Source of the DNA: Phialophora verrucosa
Lineage: Eukaryota > Ascomycota > Eurotiomycetes > Chaetothyriales > Herpotrichiellaceae
Assembly: GCA_002099365.1 (NCBI GenBank)
Contig: MSED01000005.1
Location: 868,001-932,000, forward strand
Direction: 5' to 3'
DNA length: 64,000 nucleotides
Of the stretch, positions 44,269-55,128 are shown one piece after another. Both the position numbers and the translations under genes were made by a program. The notes beneath the pieces were generated by a model that was given only the letters and a program-made list of their open reading frames with translations, was not told where the DNA came from and did no database searches. The stretch's first letter is position 1, and every line of letters begins with the position of its first letter.

Positions 44269-46741
44269 TTACTGGCAGCCCGCCGGATATTCGCCTGCCT
44301 TCGCCCCCATCCATGACTTCTGCAAGTCCAATTCATCCTCCCACAGCTCGGGAGCCTCGTCTGGGCCGAGGCCCGGGGCCAACGCCGCCTCTCCCCACAC
44401 AATCCCACACTCGACGACATACTCGTCCCAATGATCCAACAGCTCCTCTAACTTGCCCGGGTTCTCGGCAGCCAGATCTCTCGTCTCCCCAGGGTCTTCG
44501 ACCACATTGAAGAGCTCCCACCCTTCATCACCTTCCCCCGCGCCGCCCTCGGCCTTTGCAAAATGAACAATTTTCCAGTCTCCCTTGCGCAGGGCGCCGC
44601 GCGCGAACAGCTCCCACCCGATCGGCTCCGCGGAGGAATGGATCGCCCAGAGCTCGTGGCCAGGGCCATTGTCTTCGGCCTTTTGACCGCGCGTGAAGAG
44701 CGGCAGCCATGACTTCCCACGGTGCGCATGCACGTCTCGGCCGCGGAAGGTGGTCATCTTTCTCCGCACGGTGGTGGCCGGGATTTCCTTCTCCGTCGCC
44801 GGCGGCAGCGACACGCCTGCCATCTCGAGGAAGGTCGGCGCGAAATCCATGACGGTCGTGAACGAGCGGCAGAACGAGCCTGGTGTGAAGGAAGGTAGGA
44901 ATGAGTTCCTCGGAGGCTTCACCACGCAGGGAACAAGGATACCGCCTTGGGATGGAAAGCATTTGAATAACCTCGAGGGGGCGGTGGATGCTTGTGCCCA
45001 GAGAGGTCCGAGCCTGTAGTTAATAAACCGGTTGCCGTTAGCTATTACTGCGTCTTCGTTGGTTCTTGGGGGCAGAGACGGATAAACGAATTCCGCCCTG
45101 GATTGAGAGAAAGTTGGAAAGGGAAACAAACCAGGTGAAAGAGTTCCAGGCCCCGATATTGTCGTAAGAATTGTCATAGTACTTGTGAATGGCGGCCTTG
45201 ATGTTGTCTCCCATGACGGCTACAAAGAGTCAGCTTCAATCATCCATATCACCTGCAAACAATGGCCGTTAGGGAGGGGAGGGAAACGGTCGCCCACTTA
45301 CGGACAGCTTCCATACTATATTTCCGAACACTGAGTTAGCCACCTGCCCCCAGTTGCGTATAAGATGAACGCCCAGGATTGGAAGGGTGGGACTCACGCG
45401 GCCCCTTCTGCCCCATTATCGCTCATAAAGACGATAAACGTGTTGTCATATTCGCCGGTGCGCTTCAGATAGTCAACCACCTTCCCGACATTGACATCGA
45501 TCGAGTCGACCATGCCTGCGTACGTCTCCATAGCACGACTGGACAGCTTTTTCTCTTCGGGCGTGAGGTCGTCCCACTCGCCAACACCCTGGGTAGTAGT
45601 CTCGACCCTGTGCGGAACCACGGACGAGTCGACGATACCCATCTCGACGAGCTTCTTTAGCCGGCGCTCTCGCAGCGCGTACGGCCCTTCATCGTACATT
45701 CCTTTGTACCTGTAAAGGGTTCTGTGAGTCGACTAAACATAAAGAATCGGGTAATGAAGTCTTACTTGTCGCGTTGAGCTTTAGAACACTGCAACGGCCA
45801 GTGCGGGGCCGTGTACGGGAGAAAGGCGAAGAAAGGCTTCGATCGGTCATCCTCCGAGCGCGCCTCGAAATACTGGATCAGTTTCTTGGTGTATGAGTCG
45901 GTAGAGTAGAAGCCTTCAGGGTCCTCCGTCTTGTTGGGAGGTCTACAGGCGCACAACGATCAGGAATTCAGCATATTGCGGCACAAGCGCAGAGGAAAAG
46001 CATTAGACGCGCGATTCATAAGCTTACATCTCGACTTTGGCACCGGCCTCTGCGTGAACAGGGCGCCCACCGACGGGGAATCGCTCTTGGACCGGCTCCC
46101 AGCCGTAATGGTTGCAACAGCCGGGAAGCATTGAGAAGGTCTTTTGAAAGCCCCGCTCCCAGGGTCCTTGGGAGGAACGAAGGCCAAGATGCCACTGGTG
46201 ATGAGGTCAGTGAACGAAGCAGACTTGGGTATGTATGGTAAGTCTTCGGGCAGCGTCTCCAAGATCAGAACGCCTTACCTTGCCAGACAAAACGGTATAG
46301 TAGCCATTATCCGAAAGGATCTCGGGTACTGTCGCCACGTCCTTGGTGAGGTATCCCTCATACCCAGCCTTACCGGACCAACGCTTGGCGCCTTTCTCGC
46401 TGTCCTTGTACTCGATCAGCACACCCAAGCCGCCGAGGTGGGCGTCGGTCCCGCTGAGAAGCATGGCCCGTGTGGGCGAGCAAGCCGCCGCAGCGTGGTG
46501 GTTGATCATACGGATACCCTCAGCGGCCAGGCCATCAATATTTGGCGTCTGGATCTCGGCGCCATAGCATCCTATGTCGGAGAATCCCTATCGGAAAGCG
46601 AAGTGCGTTGCGTTAGCCAACGAAAGATCTGAAAAGGTGTTGGAAGGGCGGAAGGCGGGGTCGAATAGATCATACCAAGTCATCGGCGAGGATGAAGAGA
46701 AAGTTTGGTGGTTTGGGAGTCGCACTCGAAGCGTCCCCCAT
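44269..46741 (-). CDS. Type I sulfatase (arylsulfatase-like)
   Basis: Eight minus-strand exons close to 625 residues: 46741-46676, 46587-46279, 46194-46028, 45942-45766, 45709-45398, 45315-45302, 45219-45132, 45013-44269. Exon 6 is only 14 nt. The start NFLFILADDLGFSDIGCYG holds the metal-binding Asp pair. CSPTRAMLLSG (Cys58) is the CxPxR sulfatase signature whose Cys becomes formylglycine. Later: GKWHLG, a substrate Lys-x-His; PYTAPHWPLQ; and FMSDNGAEG, the second metal site. The C-terminus has GDWKIVHF and WELFNVVEDPGETRDLA. No signal peptide is visible, so the enzyme is probably intracellular and acts on imported sulfate esters. It shares a 1.24-kb divergent promoter with an MFS transporter. 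Substrate (aryl, alkyl or sugar sulfate) not determined. Confidence 0.92.
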
Positions 46742-47979
46742 GTCGAAGCTGAGGATTTGGTGGAAGGAATAGGAGATGAGCGAGGAAGAAGCCGTAGAGG
46801 AGAAGAGAGCTAGATGAGTTGCAAAGCCAAAACTGCTTGGCTGGCGATAATGGGAAGGCGGAAGGGGGAAGACAGAACCAAAAGCCAACTGAGTACTGTT
46901 CCGCTTATCAGGTGGAAAACGGTACGACCAGGAGTTCTAGAGTATGCTGTATTCCATAGTATCAATCGTTCTGATGGTACGAAACTCTCCTCTTTCTCCG
47001 TGCTCTCGATGAGGTTAAGAGGCAATTCCTCTGGGGAATCTGCCCGGTGAGCCCTACGACGACAAGTACAGACCCTAGGCAAAACGGCAGGGGATGTCCG
47101 GAGTTAGATGGGCGAGGGATTATAATTTCATCGAAATCCACTGGAGTGGGTGCGTGCTGGTCGCGTGAGCGGTCTCTATGTGCTTCTACCTCGGAATGAC
47201 CGCGTGTGTAATTGATTCTGACTTTTCTGGTGCAGAGAAAGTTCAACGGACAGGAGCTATCGAGTTCCTTAGGGGACCGTGTGAAATTCGTTGTATATTA
47301 CGCGGGACGCAGCACAGCGAGATGCCAGTCGTCGCTCGGAGCGGCACGTCGCAGCGGAGCCTCGCTCGGAGACGGCGGGGAACGGCCGGAGGATCCTGGG
47401 GGCTATGATTGGTGGGTGTGACCGGGGCCCGGCCATTCGCTCGGAGCAGATGCCTGGCGCTCCGGCATGCGACCAATTAGAGTCTATACCGTTCCGAGCG
47501 AGACCTACCACCTGGACGACGCCTTCCCGTTCTTATTCATACTTTTTGCCTCCTCATGGCTCGACTAAGTCTGCTCCGCATATCTCACATCTCAGAACTC
47601 CTCCCAAGGTTGTCAGCAACAATGATCTCGGGGGACTCCCGTGCCCCTGTGAACAGTACACATGGGATACGTGACCACCCCTGTTTCCCGAGGCATGTGG
47701 ACGTCCTTCGGAAGTCGCTCCCTTCTTTCCTCTCCTCGATCTGTTTCGTCTCCCCACTCTCCCCGCTGACCCCCGGCATTGTTAGCTCAAGCCTTTCAGG
47801 TCACGCAATAACAGTAATCCAGAGGAGGGATCTATAAGAGAGCCTGACTGCCGGGTCCCCAACTGCTTGGGCTAACTCCTCTTCCGTCTCTGATCAGATT
47901 GCCCCGACCATTCACAGGCTCTCCATAGTCCAGCAAGCAGCGGCCCTCGAGATTGGAAGAGACGTGCCGACTCGACACG
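46742..47979. promoter_or_regulatory. Divergent promoter region of the sulfatase and MFS transporter
   Basis: The 1238 bp contain no supported gene. A CGG-rich section (about 47330-47505) carries the repeated 10-mer listed separately. The start codons point apart, so joint control is likely. Confidence 0.6.
47332..47501. promoter_or_regulatory. Repeated CGG-containing motif, candidate regulator site
   Basis: TCGCTCGGAG occurs at 47332-47341, 47362-47371 and 47437-47446, and its inverse core TCCGAGCGA at 47493-47501. Three direct copies plus an inverted one within 170 bp are far beyond chance for a 10-mer. CGG is the triplet that Zn(II)2Cys6 regulators read, and such a regulator gene lies beside the transporter. 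Binding is inferred. Confidence 0.55.
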
Positions 47980-50436
47980 ATGGCAAAGAACCAGCCCCCC
48001 TCCCCCTCCCTATGGTCCTTAGTGACCCCTATGCTCCTCTTTTCATGCTTCTGTCTCCTGACTGGCGATCTGCTCTTCGGTTTCGACACGGCCAGTTTCG
48101 GTGGAATTCTCGCCAACCCAGTATGTCTCTGCACGGTCTCCTTCTTTTGCTATCACGCAGCGTTCTCATCTGCTCCAATCACGGGAGGCTCTCCTTCACG
48201 CCAGTGAACCCGCCCAACCGGCCACCTGCTCGATAGACAGTACTGACCGTTCTCGGCGCCACAGGGGTTTATTCGACAGTTCGGTACATACCACGCCGCA
48301 ACAGACACTTATGCCTTCGATTCCCTTCACACGTCGCTTCTGTCCAGTCTCCCTTTCGCCGGCAAGCTGCTTGGGTGCCTCATAGCCGGTCTATCCATTG
48401 AGCGGTTTGGACACCGTCTCGTGTTTTTTGCTCTCTCGGTCATCTCGGTCATCGGCATACTCAGTATGTGTCACCGGTCGCCCCACCGGTTTGGTTGTTG
48501 CTAACCGGACGCTCTCAGTCGAGATCACTGCTGCTGGCACCGGTGTTGGCACCGGACGCTACGCCCAGTTCGTGATCGGGCGAGTCATTGTCTACATCTC
48601 GGTCGGGCTCGTGGAAGTTGGTGTGACGTGAGTGACTTTGATCTCCCCTGTCTTCATTCCAGTGTGGCCGGCAAGACACATGGACGGATAGCACATACCG
48701 GACAACCCGGGCGGGATAGTCGTATCTAACGATTTGCTTGCCCTAGAACCTACCAATCCGAAATTGTCCCAGCTCCCTTCCGAGGTCTCGTCGTCGTTTC
48801 GCTGCAATTCTTTCTCAACGCCGGTACCATCATCGCCACCGGCGTCAACAAGGGCTTTTCGACCAGAACAGACGGTGTTGGATGGAAATCGGTTACCGGC
48901 ATCCAATTCATCTTCCCAGTCCGTGAGTGCAGTCTCCAAAATTGCCCTGCTCGTCAATCCCCCATACCCAAATGCCCTCCCGACCGCGGCGCGCGCGGAA
49001 GACAATGATGAGCTCGAAAGAAAAGAAGACGGGGAGGCATATGCTAACATTATACAACAGTGATTTCCATCTTCACCTGCTTCATCCCCAGCTCTCCACG
49101 CTGGTTGTTGTCCAAGGACCGCGAGACCGAGGCCATCGCGGCCCTCCGCCGTCTGCGCACCGAGGAAGAATCCGCCAGCGGAGCCTGCGAGGCCGAGATC
49201 GTGGCAATCCGCGAAGCCCTCCAGGAGCACGTGCACAAAGCACCCTGGCTGGAGCTGGTGAAGGGAACCAACCTGCGCCGCACGATGCTGGTAATCGCAT
49301 ACTACTTCTTCCAGCAGGCCACGGGCCAGGCGTTCGTCTCGACCTACCAGACCGTCTTCTATAAGACGAACGGCTATGCGGCGCAAGCTTTCACCTACCC
49401 TATCATCAACAGCTGTCTTAGCTTTCTCTCCGTCCTGCCAGGCATGTTCTTTGTCGAGAAATTCGGGTGGGTCACACTCTCCCATACCCCCTATCCTCGT
49501 TGTGGGCGTTGGCCAAATGGCGGGCACCTCGCCTGGTTGTCATTGTCCTTAAAAGACCATGGACTGACTGGTGGACATGCAGTCGACGATGGAGTCTGAT
49601 GATCTCGTTCGTCTTCCAAGGCTTCTGGATGTACATGCTCGCGGGCCTGGGCGAGCTGGCCAACAAGGCTGAAACGCAAAAGAACACGGTTGTTGCCGCA
49701 TTCATGCTCTACGCCTTCTTCTACAACGTGAGTTCAACAAGCCTTCTTGGGAGACTGTGTCCCCAACGCTGTGCATGCTTCGGGGGTTCCAAGATAAATG
49801 CTGACTGGTTTTGTGCCCTTGTCAGATGGGCGGCGCCTCAATCCCGTACCTCCTGGGCGCTGAGATCCCCAACGCCGCCGTGCGCGAGAAGACCCAGTCG
49901 CTGGGCGCAGCGTGGAACGTCGCCTGGGCTTTTGCAACCAACTACAGCATCCCGTACCTCCTGAACGACCTTCATTTCAAACTCGGCTGGGTTTTTGGGA
50001 GCATCTCCCTCCTTGCTCTGGCCTTTACCTTTTTCTTCCTCCCCGAAACAAAGGTAAGCCTCTTCATCCTCCCCCCCTCCTACCTTACGTCCCCTTACCT
50101 TCCTATCCACATCCTCTGTTCTCCCTATTTTTCTCCCACGTGGTATGCTGGGCACTGCCCCTCCCCAGTCACGGAAAGAAAAAGGGGGTTAAGTAGCATA
50201 GGCTGACCATGGTCATTGGGGAATTGTTGTAGGGTCGCGCCCTCGAGGAAATCGACGCCATCTTCGAAGTCAGGTTCAATCCATTCCGGCCTGCTACGAT
50301 CCCCTACTCTAGCGCCGAGCTCCGCGTGGGCCGGCTTGAGGGCGAGAAAAGCATCGAGAAAGAGTCGGTGAACCATGTCAGGGATGTTTCGGGCGACCCA
50401 GACCACGCCCATAGGGTTGAGGATATCTCTGTATAA
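47980..50436 (+). CDS. MFS sugar-type transporter
   Basis: Eight exons close to 535 residues: 47980-48120, 48265-48463, 48519-48627, 48747-48922, 49061-49466, 49583-49727, 49826-50053, 50233-50436. The protein has twelve likely membrane helices and family marks: TGDLLFGFDTASFGGIL, GFIRQFGTYH, FAGKLLGCLIAGLSIERFGHR, IGRVIVYISVGLVEVGVTTYQSEIVPAPFRG, PSSPRWLLSKDRETEA, FFQQATGQAFVSTYQTVFY, FGRRW, and FFLPETKGRALEEID. Such proteins import sugars, sugar alcohols or related organics with protons. Every splice site has a GT/AG pair and the frame closes with a normal C-terminal tail. It is divergent from the sulfatase and convergent with the Zn2Cys6 regulator, so it probably imports the sulfatase substrate or product. 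Confidence 0.92.
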
Positions 50437-50671
50437 GCCAAACATGCCTTGCGTGCCGAATGTGTGAAGGCGGACTAGTAATAGTATATATTGCGTCCCT
50501 GCGGACCGTCGCGGCATCCGTTCCGTACGAGAATCAAATGGAAAAATTGAGGCCAATAGCTGTCCTCAAGCAGAGACAGGCCGCGAATCATGACCCGTGA
50601 GGCTAGGCTCATGATCCAGTCCTTGATTGGGAAGTTTGGCACAATGCATAGAGGGAGATGCAGAAGGTGGT

Positions 50672-53600
50672 TTACAACTGACTCCAAAATAAGGTCGGGT
50701 CCCCAGACTGGCTACCAGGATCTCCCGACTCGCCTAGGAGGCGGGGCCAGTCGAGCGGGAATGCTTGGTTGTCGTTCTCGGCTTCTGAGAGGCCCCACCA
50801 TGGCTCTCCCGCCCCAGCTACCTGGTCCAGATCGATCCCTTCTCCGGTCTCGATGGCATGATCTGTGCCAGACAGTTCTAGTCTGTCTTCAGTGGAAAGT
50901 GGCTGCAGGGGAAGCGTACGATGGGTGACGAGATTGTTGACGTCCATGGCGTCGAGGACAGGCGAAGGGGGTGCTGAAGGTGCGGCCGTCTCTTCACCAC
51001 CACCACCACCACCACCACCACCACCACCCACACGGTACTCGAGTAGAGCTTCATCCTGCGCCATGTTGGCCGATGACGATGCACCTCGGCGTAGTCGTTC
51101 GAGCTTGGCCCATCGAAAGTCGCGGAAATCGTACTCCGCAGGATCCTGGCCAACTAATTGGTATTCGCTGTGGATAGTCAGCGAGTCCCTTCTACCAGGC
51201 ATAGCGAGCGTCTTTGAGGATGAGATGCACAGACCCAAGGAAAGCAGAGAAATCGGTTCGGTCGAGGAGGTTGGTGTGATCACATCGTAGTAGACGGTGA
51301 ACTGCCTCAACGTGCTATTCACGACGGTCAGGTCTTCCAACACTAATTTCACGATATTGGGGAGGGTATGATTGGCCTTACCAGCTGCCTGACAAACTCA
51401 GATCGATACGCCAAAGCACGAATGACTGTGAGAAGGTGAGGGATTGCTTCGACAATCTCAGGCGCCTTTGGATCGATCAAGGGATCTATCTCAGCCAAAC
51501 GACGGGGCTCGAATAGCAAGACTATCGCATTTGTGATTAGCCAAATCAGTCCGAAGAAACAAGGGATGAGGACAGTCATCGGTGGGAGCTTACTTTCTAG
51601 TGCGACGTATGCCTGCACACCAACTTGGGGATCAAAATTAATGCCCGCGTCGAGACCTTTCGAGATAAGACCAGCAATGGGTAGTGCGTGTGAGATCCTG
51701 TTTCGGCGCACTTGACGAATGAGGTCCGTCTTCGTAGGGTCTCGCTGGTAGACCTGGAGGGCAGCTCGTCCAACGACGATGAAGATGTTGTGACGAATGA
51801 TGTGGAGAAGGATGAATGTGCTCAGTCGGTCGCGGTGGGCGAAGAGATTGTCACTGTTCACATGAAATCGCCTTGGTAGGGCGATTATTACCTCTTCAAC
51901 GTCCGCCTCCAACGCAGCTAGCTCTGTCGACAATTGCTCAACCGTCCGTTCCGCATGGGAGGCACGAAAGGCGAAGTGCAGAGCACGCCGACGTGCGGCT
52001 GCTGCGCGAAGGAGATACGCCGACATGTCGAGGGTCGTGCCCTCGGACCGGCCAGTGTTGCTGTTTTCCGCGCTTGCAGTTCTGGGGAAGAGCAGCTCGG
52101 TGACGACAGTCTCATTGGTGAGAAAGCTTACCTCATCAGAGGGGAGCTGAAGGCGATACGCCTTTTCGTCGACAATATGGAATCCATATCGTCCACCATC
52201 GACAATGGTGTCAATGTAGAACGTGGCCCAGGCAATACGACGAAGGGCTTCGCGGGAGAGAAGGGGGGACAACCGGATACTGGGGGCGAGGTTGGCGTGG
52301 AATGTCCGGTCGAATGTTTGGAGCGACATCATCTGCATCATCCTATTTCCCTTGTTAGCTTGCTTGATGATAGAAGCAGGGCACATCGAAGGCAAGGGTC
52401 GACTGAATCCAAGAATGGCTATTCACCTTGCACAGTTTGCACCCAACAACCAAGCCGATGTAAAGTTGCCGCGATTCAAATCGTATTGCTGAGCCAACAG
52501 GAGAGTCTGCTAAGGGCATAAGTCACTGCCTGACTCCACTATGCTGCTCGGTGGCCTCTCTAGTGAGACGTGACGGAATTTTGTCACGTACCATGAGCTG
52601 GATGGCGCCGAACCCCTGATAGATGCGTGGGATCACAGTCGCAATCGCCGCGTCTGCCCAAGCATCCGCCCGTGCCAGATTCTCTTGGGTAGCCGGGGCG
52701 GCAAACCTGACGATATAGGGTCGGTCAAGGCCCAAGAGAGTATCCAGACATTATGGAAGATTATTGTGCTTACCGCATTGCGCTCGCAACCATGAGCAGA
52801 GTCAATTCGCGAGGTGCCTTGCCCTTGGACAGGAGGCGATTGAAAACGTATGGATGGATGAAAGCAAAAAATCCAAAGTCTGAGAAACAAGTGGTCAATC
52901 ATCGGTGCTGATTCTGGGAGAGCAAAGGCGCAGCGGCAGCACTCACGGTGAACAGATGAAAAATAGAGATCGACCAAGTCCTGGAGCTCGTTGCCCGCGG
53001 GCAGCTGGCCCGGAGGGGTTGGGCCCGAGGGTGCTTGCGTCTGCGTCATTGGAGCTGTTGCCATTATTCCAGGATGGTGGTCTGGGAAAGACGGGGCGTT
53101 TGGGGGATCCAGGATAGTAGCGTGGGAGTATGAAGGCCAGAGAGTCGTCGCAGGAACGGCAGCGCTTGCAGGAACGTTGGGAGAAGGTGAAGAGACCATT
53201 GGGCTCGACAGGCCATGATGGTCTTGCCGAGGCCTTACACATTCAATGCCCAATTGGCGGCACTTCTCGCAAGCTTCTTGCAGACTTCCGACACATTTGA
53301 GCTACCGGGACAGGCATCATTTGTCAGTTCGTTGAAGCAGGTTGGTCCGGGTGGACAGCATAGCTCGTTGTACCTTTTTCTCCCTACAGGGATTGCAGGC
53401 TGTTGCATTGGGTCTCCTAGAGAGCTTTCGTCTCTTCTCGTTGGGCTCTGGCCACTCGCAGTTCTTCATACCCTTGCGGCAGAGCGTGCACACTGGTTTC
53501 TTCTCATCGCATTTTACCTGAGCACTCGATGGTCAGATTCCAATGGCATCCCTGCATCAGAATTAGCCAAACAGGCGGACAGAGGCATACCCTGCTGAGT

Positions 53601-53743
53601 CTGCAGCTTCGACATCCGGTCCGTGTGCGTTGGATCCTCCTCGCTTTGGTACTCGGCTGCGCATCATCTCCGATGGGGGGAGACTCGGCAGCCTCCGTGA
53701 CAGTACTCGCAGCGTGAGACGGCTGGGGGTCCAGTTCCCGCAT
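50672..53743 (-). CDS. Fungal transcription factor with two tandem Zn(II)2Cys6 clusters
   Basis: Nine minus-strand exons: 53743-53591, 53517-53374, 53301-52947, 52879-52774, 52706-52592, 52509-52427, 52342-51594, 51521-51382, 51301-50672 (824 residues). Cluster 1 is C44, C47, C54, C61, C64, C71; cluster 2 is C92, C95, C102, C110, C113, C120. Both are complete. The middle has the fungal-TF block with FGFFAFIHPYVFNRLLSKGKAPRELTLLMVASAMR and, after splicing, AQQYDLNRGNFTSAWLL. A 10-Gly run near the end comes from a (CAC)11 tract. Two points are uncertain: the 72-nt intron 51593-51522 is a multiple of three without a stop, and the last exon may be wrong, since the frame could instead end at 51349. 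It likely controls the adjoining transporter and sulfatase. Confidence 0.75.
50995..51027. repeat. Trinucleotide repeat (CAC)11
   Basis: Eleven perfect CAC units. On the minus strand they encode the poly-glycine run near the C-terminus of the regulator, if the last exon is right. Confidence 0.9.
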
Positions 53744-54167
53744 AGCTCCTTCGGAATTGGGACACTTCAAAAGGCGAAAGGAAACAGTCCTGGGGAGCTA
53801 GATAATATTTGGCTATCCTGATCCTTCGATGGCTGCAATCGATGCATTAACTACTGAGGTTCAGGGCGGCATCGCTCTAGTTCAGATCAGGCTAAGGCAC
53901 CGTATCGTTTATGTCAGCGCTCGTCTTGGCACGGAACAACTTTCCGCCAGCGATCGCAGCCTCGCGAAGGTCTCCTCTCCGCTGAGTTGCCTGTCCTCTC
54001 TCTCGCCCACCACCTTGCAACTCCGTTTACCAACGCACACTTTCACATTAGGCATATCCTCTGCTCGCGACCTCGTACATCCTTCACAACTGCGCTCGCC
54101 CCTGTCTTCAATACTCGTCGACAACTGGACTGAATCTCGTCCATACACCACACCGTTCTCCAATACA
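53744..54167. promoter_or_regulatory. Divergent promoter region of the regulator and the SelK-like gene
   Basis: The 424 bp separate two starts pointing apart. The 10-mer found in the sulfatase/transporter promoter was not seen here. No gene is supported. Confidence 0.5.
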
Positions 54168-54637
54168 ATGGACAAGCCTCCCTCCACCTCGGCCAACAAA
54201 CCGCCCGCCAAACCAGCCTACATCTCCTCCTCCGGACATGTCCTAGAATCGTATGTCACTGTCGCCTTTCGTCCTTGAGCGCTATTCCGTCCCTCGTCAC
54301 GAAGCAGCGGCTACTAACTTTGGAGTATTTGCCTACCAGACCCCCTTTGTCCGCCCGCCTCTCGCGCTTCTCCTCGGACGTCTACAACTTTCTAGGCCTG
54401 TACTTGGTGTCTCTCTTCTCGTTGGACCCGTATACCGCCGCGCAGAATAGCCAGTTCAACACGCGCGGCAGGCCGAATGCATATCAGGACCGGCCGCGGT
54501 GGGCCGGCGGCTCGAGCCGACTAGGTGGCGGCGGGGGAGGACCAAGTGGTGGCGGAAGGGGCGGTGGCGGTGGCAGCGGTAGGAGAATGGGTGGTATCGA
54601 CGACGTTCGGGCGCCGGAGTGTGGGAGTTGTGGGTGA
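54168..54637 (+). CDS. Selenoprotein K-like protein, cysteine form
   Basis: Two exons, 54168-54250 and 54340-54637, with an 89-bp intron (GCTACTAAC branch), give 126 residues. The body fits the SelK/SelG family: AYISSSGHVLES at the start, a single hydrophobic helix at about 45-62 (VYNFLGLYLVSLFSL), then a Gly/Arg-rich tail ending RRMGGIDDVRAPECGSCG. Animal SelK ends RRMGRI...GG-Sec-GR; here Cys replaces selenocysteine and the next codon is the TGA stop. In animals SelK is an ER membrane protein of the Derlin/p97 degradation machinery and a partner in protein acylation. The alternative acceptor at 54325 leaves the wrong frame. The family link is good; the fungal function is inferred. Confidence 0.75.
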
Positions 54638-55128
54638 GCGGGTACTTTTGGTTTCAAATGCGCACCACAACACGGGCTGGGGCGGGACAAGACGAGACGG
54701 AAAAGTTTGATTTCATGAAGAGGCAGTGACCGAGCCGGCCTATCAGAATGGAGTTGCATAAACCCCCGAATGAGTCGGATCCGCATGGGGCCAAGATGGG
54801 TTATAATTGCACAGCGAAAATGACACGTCGTGCTTGGGAATGGGCGGAGCTGTTGGAACTCCCTTGGCTCTGGGAGCTTGGTTCTGGCAGTCAGGCCGAC
54901 TCTGCGTTCAACAATTGCGCTGTTAACTGTTCTGCATGATTCTGATAGGGTCTCACAGCGTGGGCGTTACAAGCAGAGAACTGTGATTGCCACCAGGACT
55001 GCAATCGAATGGCCGTTGGTTGACAACAAGCATCTCATGCACGGACAAGTCCTCAATTCATGATCAGCGGAAGCGCATATACCTCGCTATATATTATTCC
55101 ACGCCCGCTTTGCCTTTGATATTGAACA
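54638..55128. other. Intergenic region between two convergent 3' ends
   Basis: About 490 bp. No supported gene, repeat or RNA gene. Confidence 0.6.
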
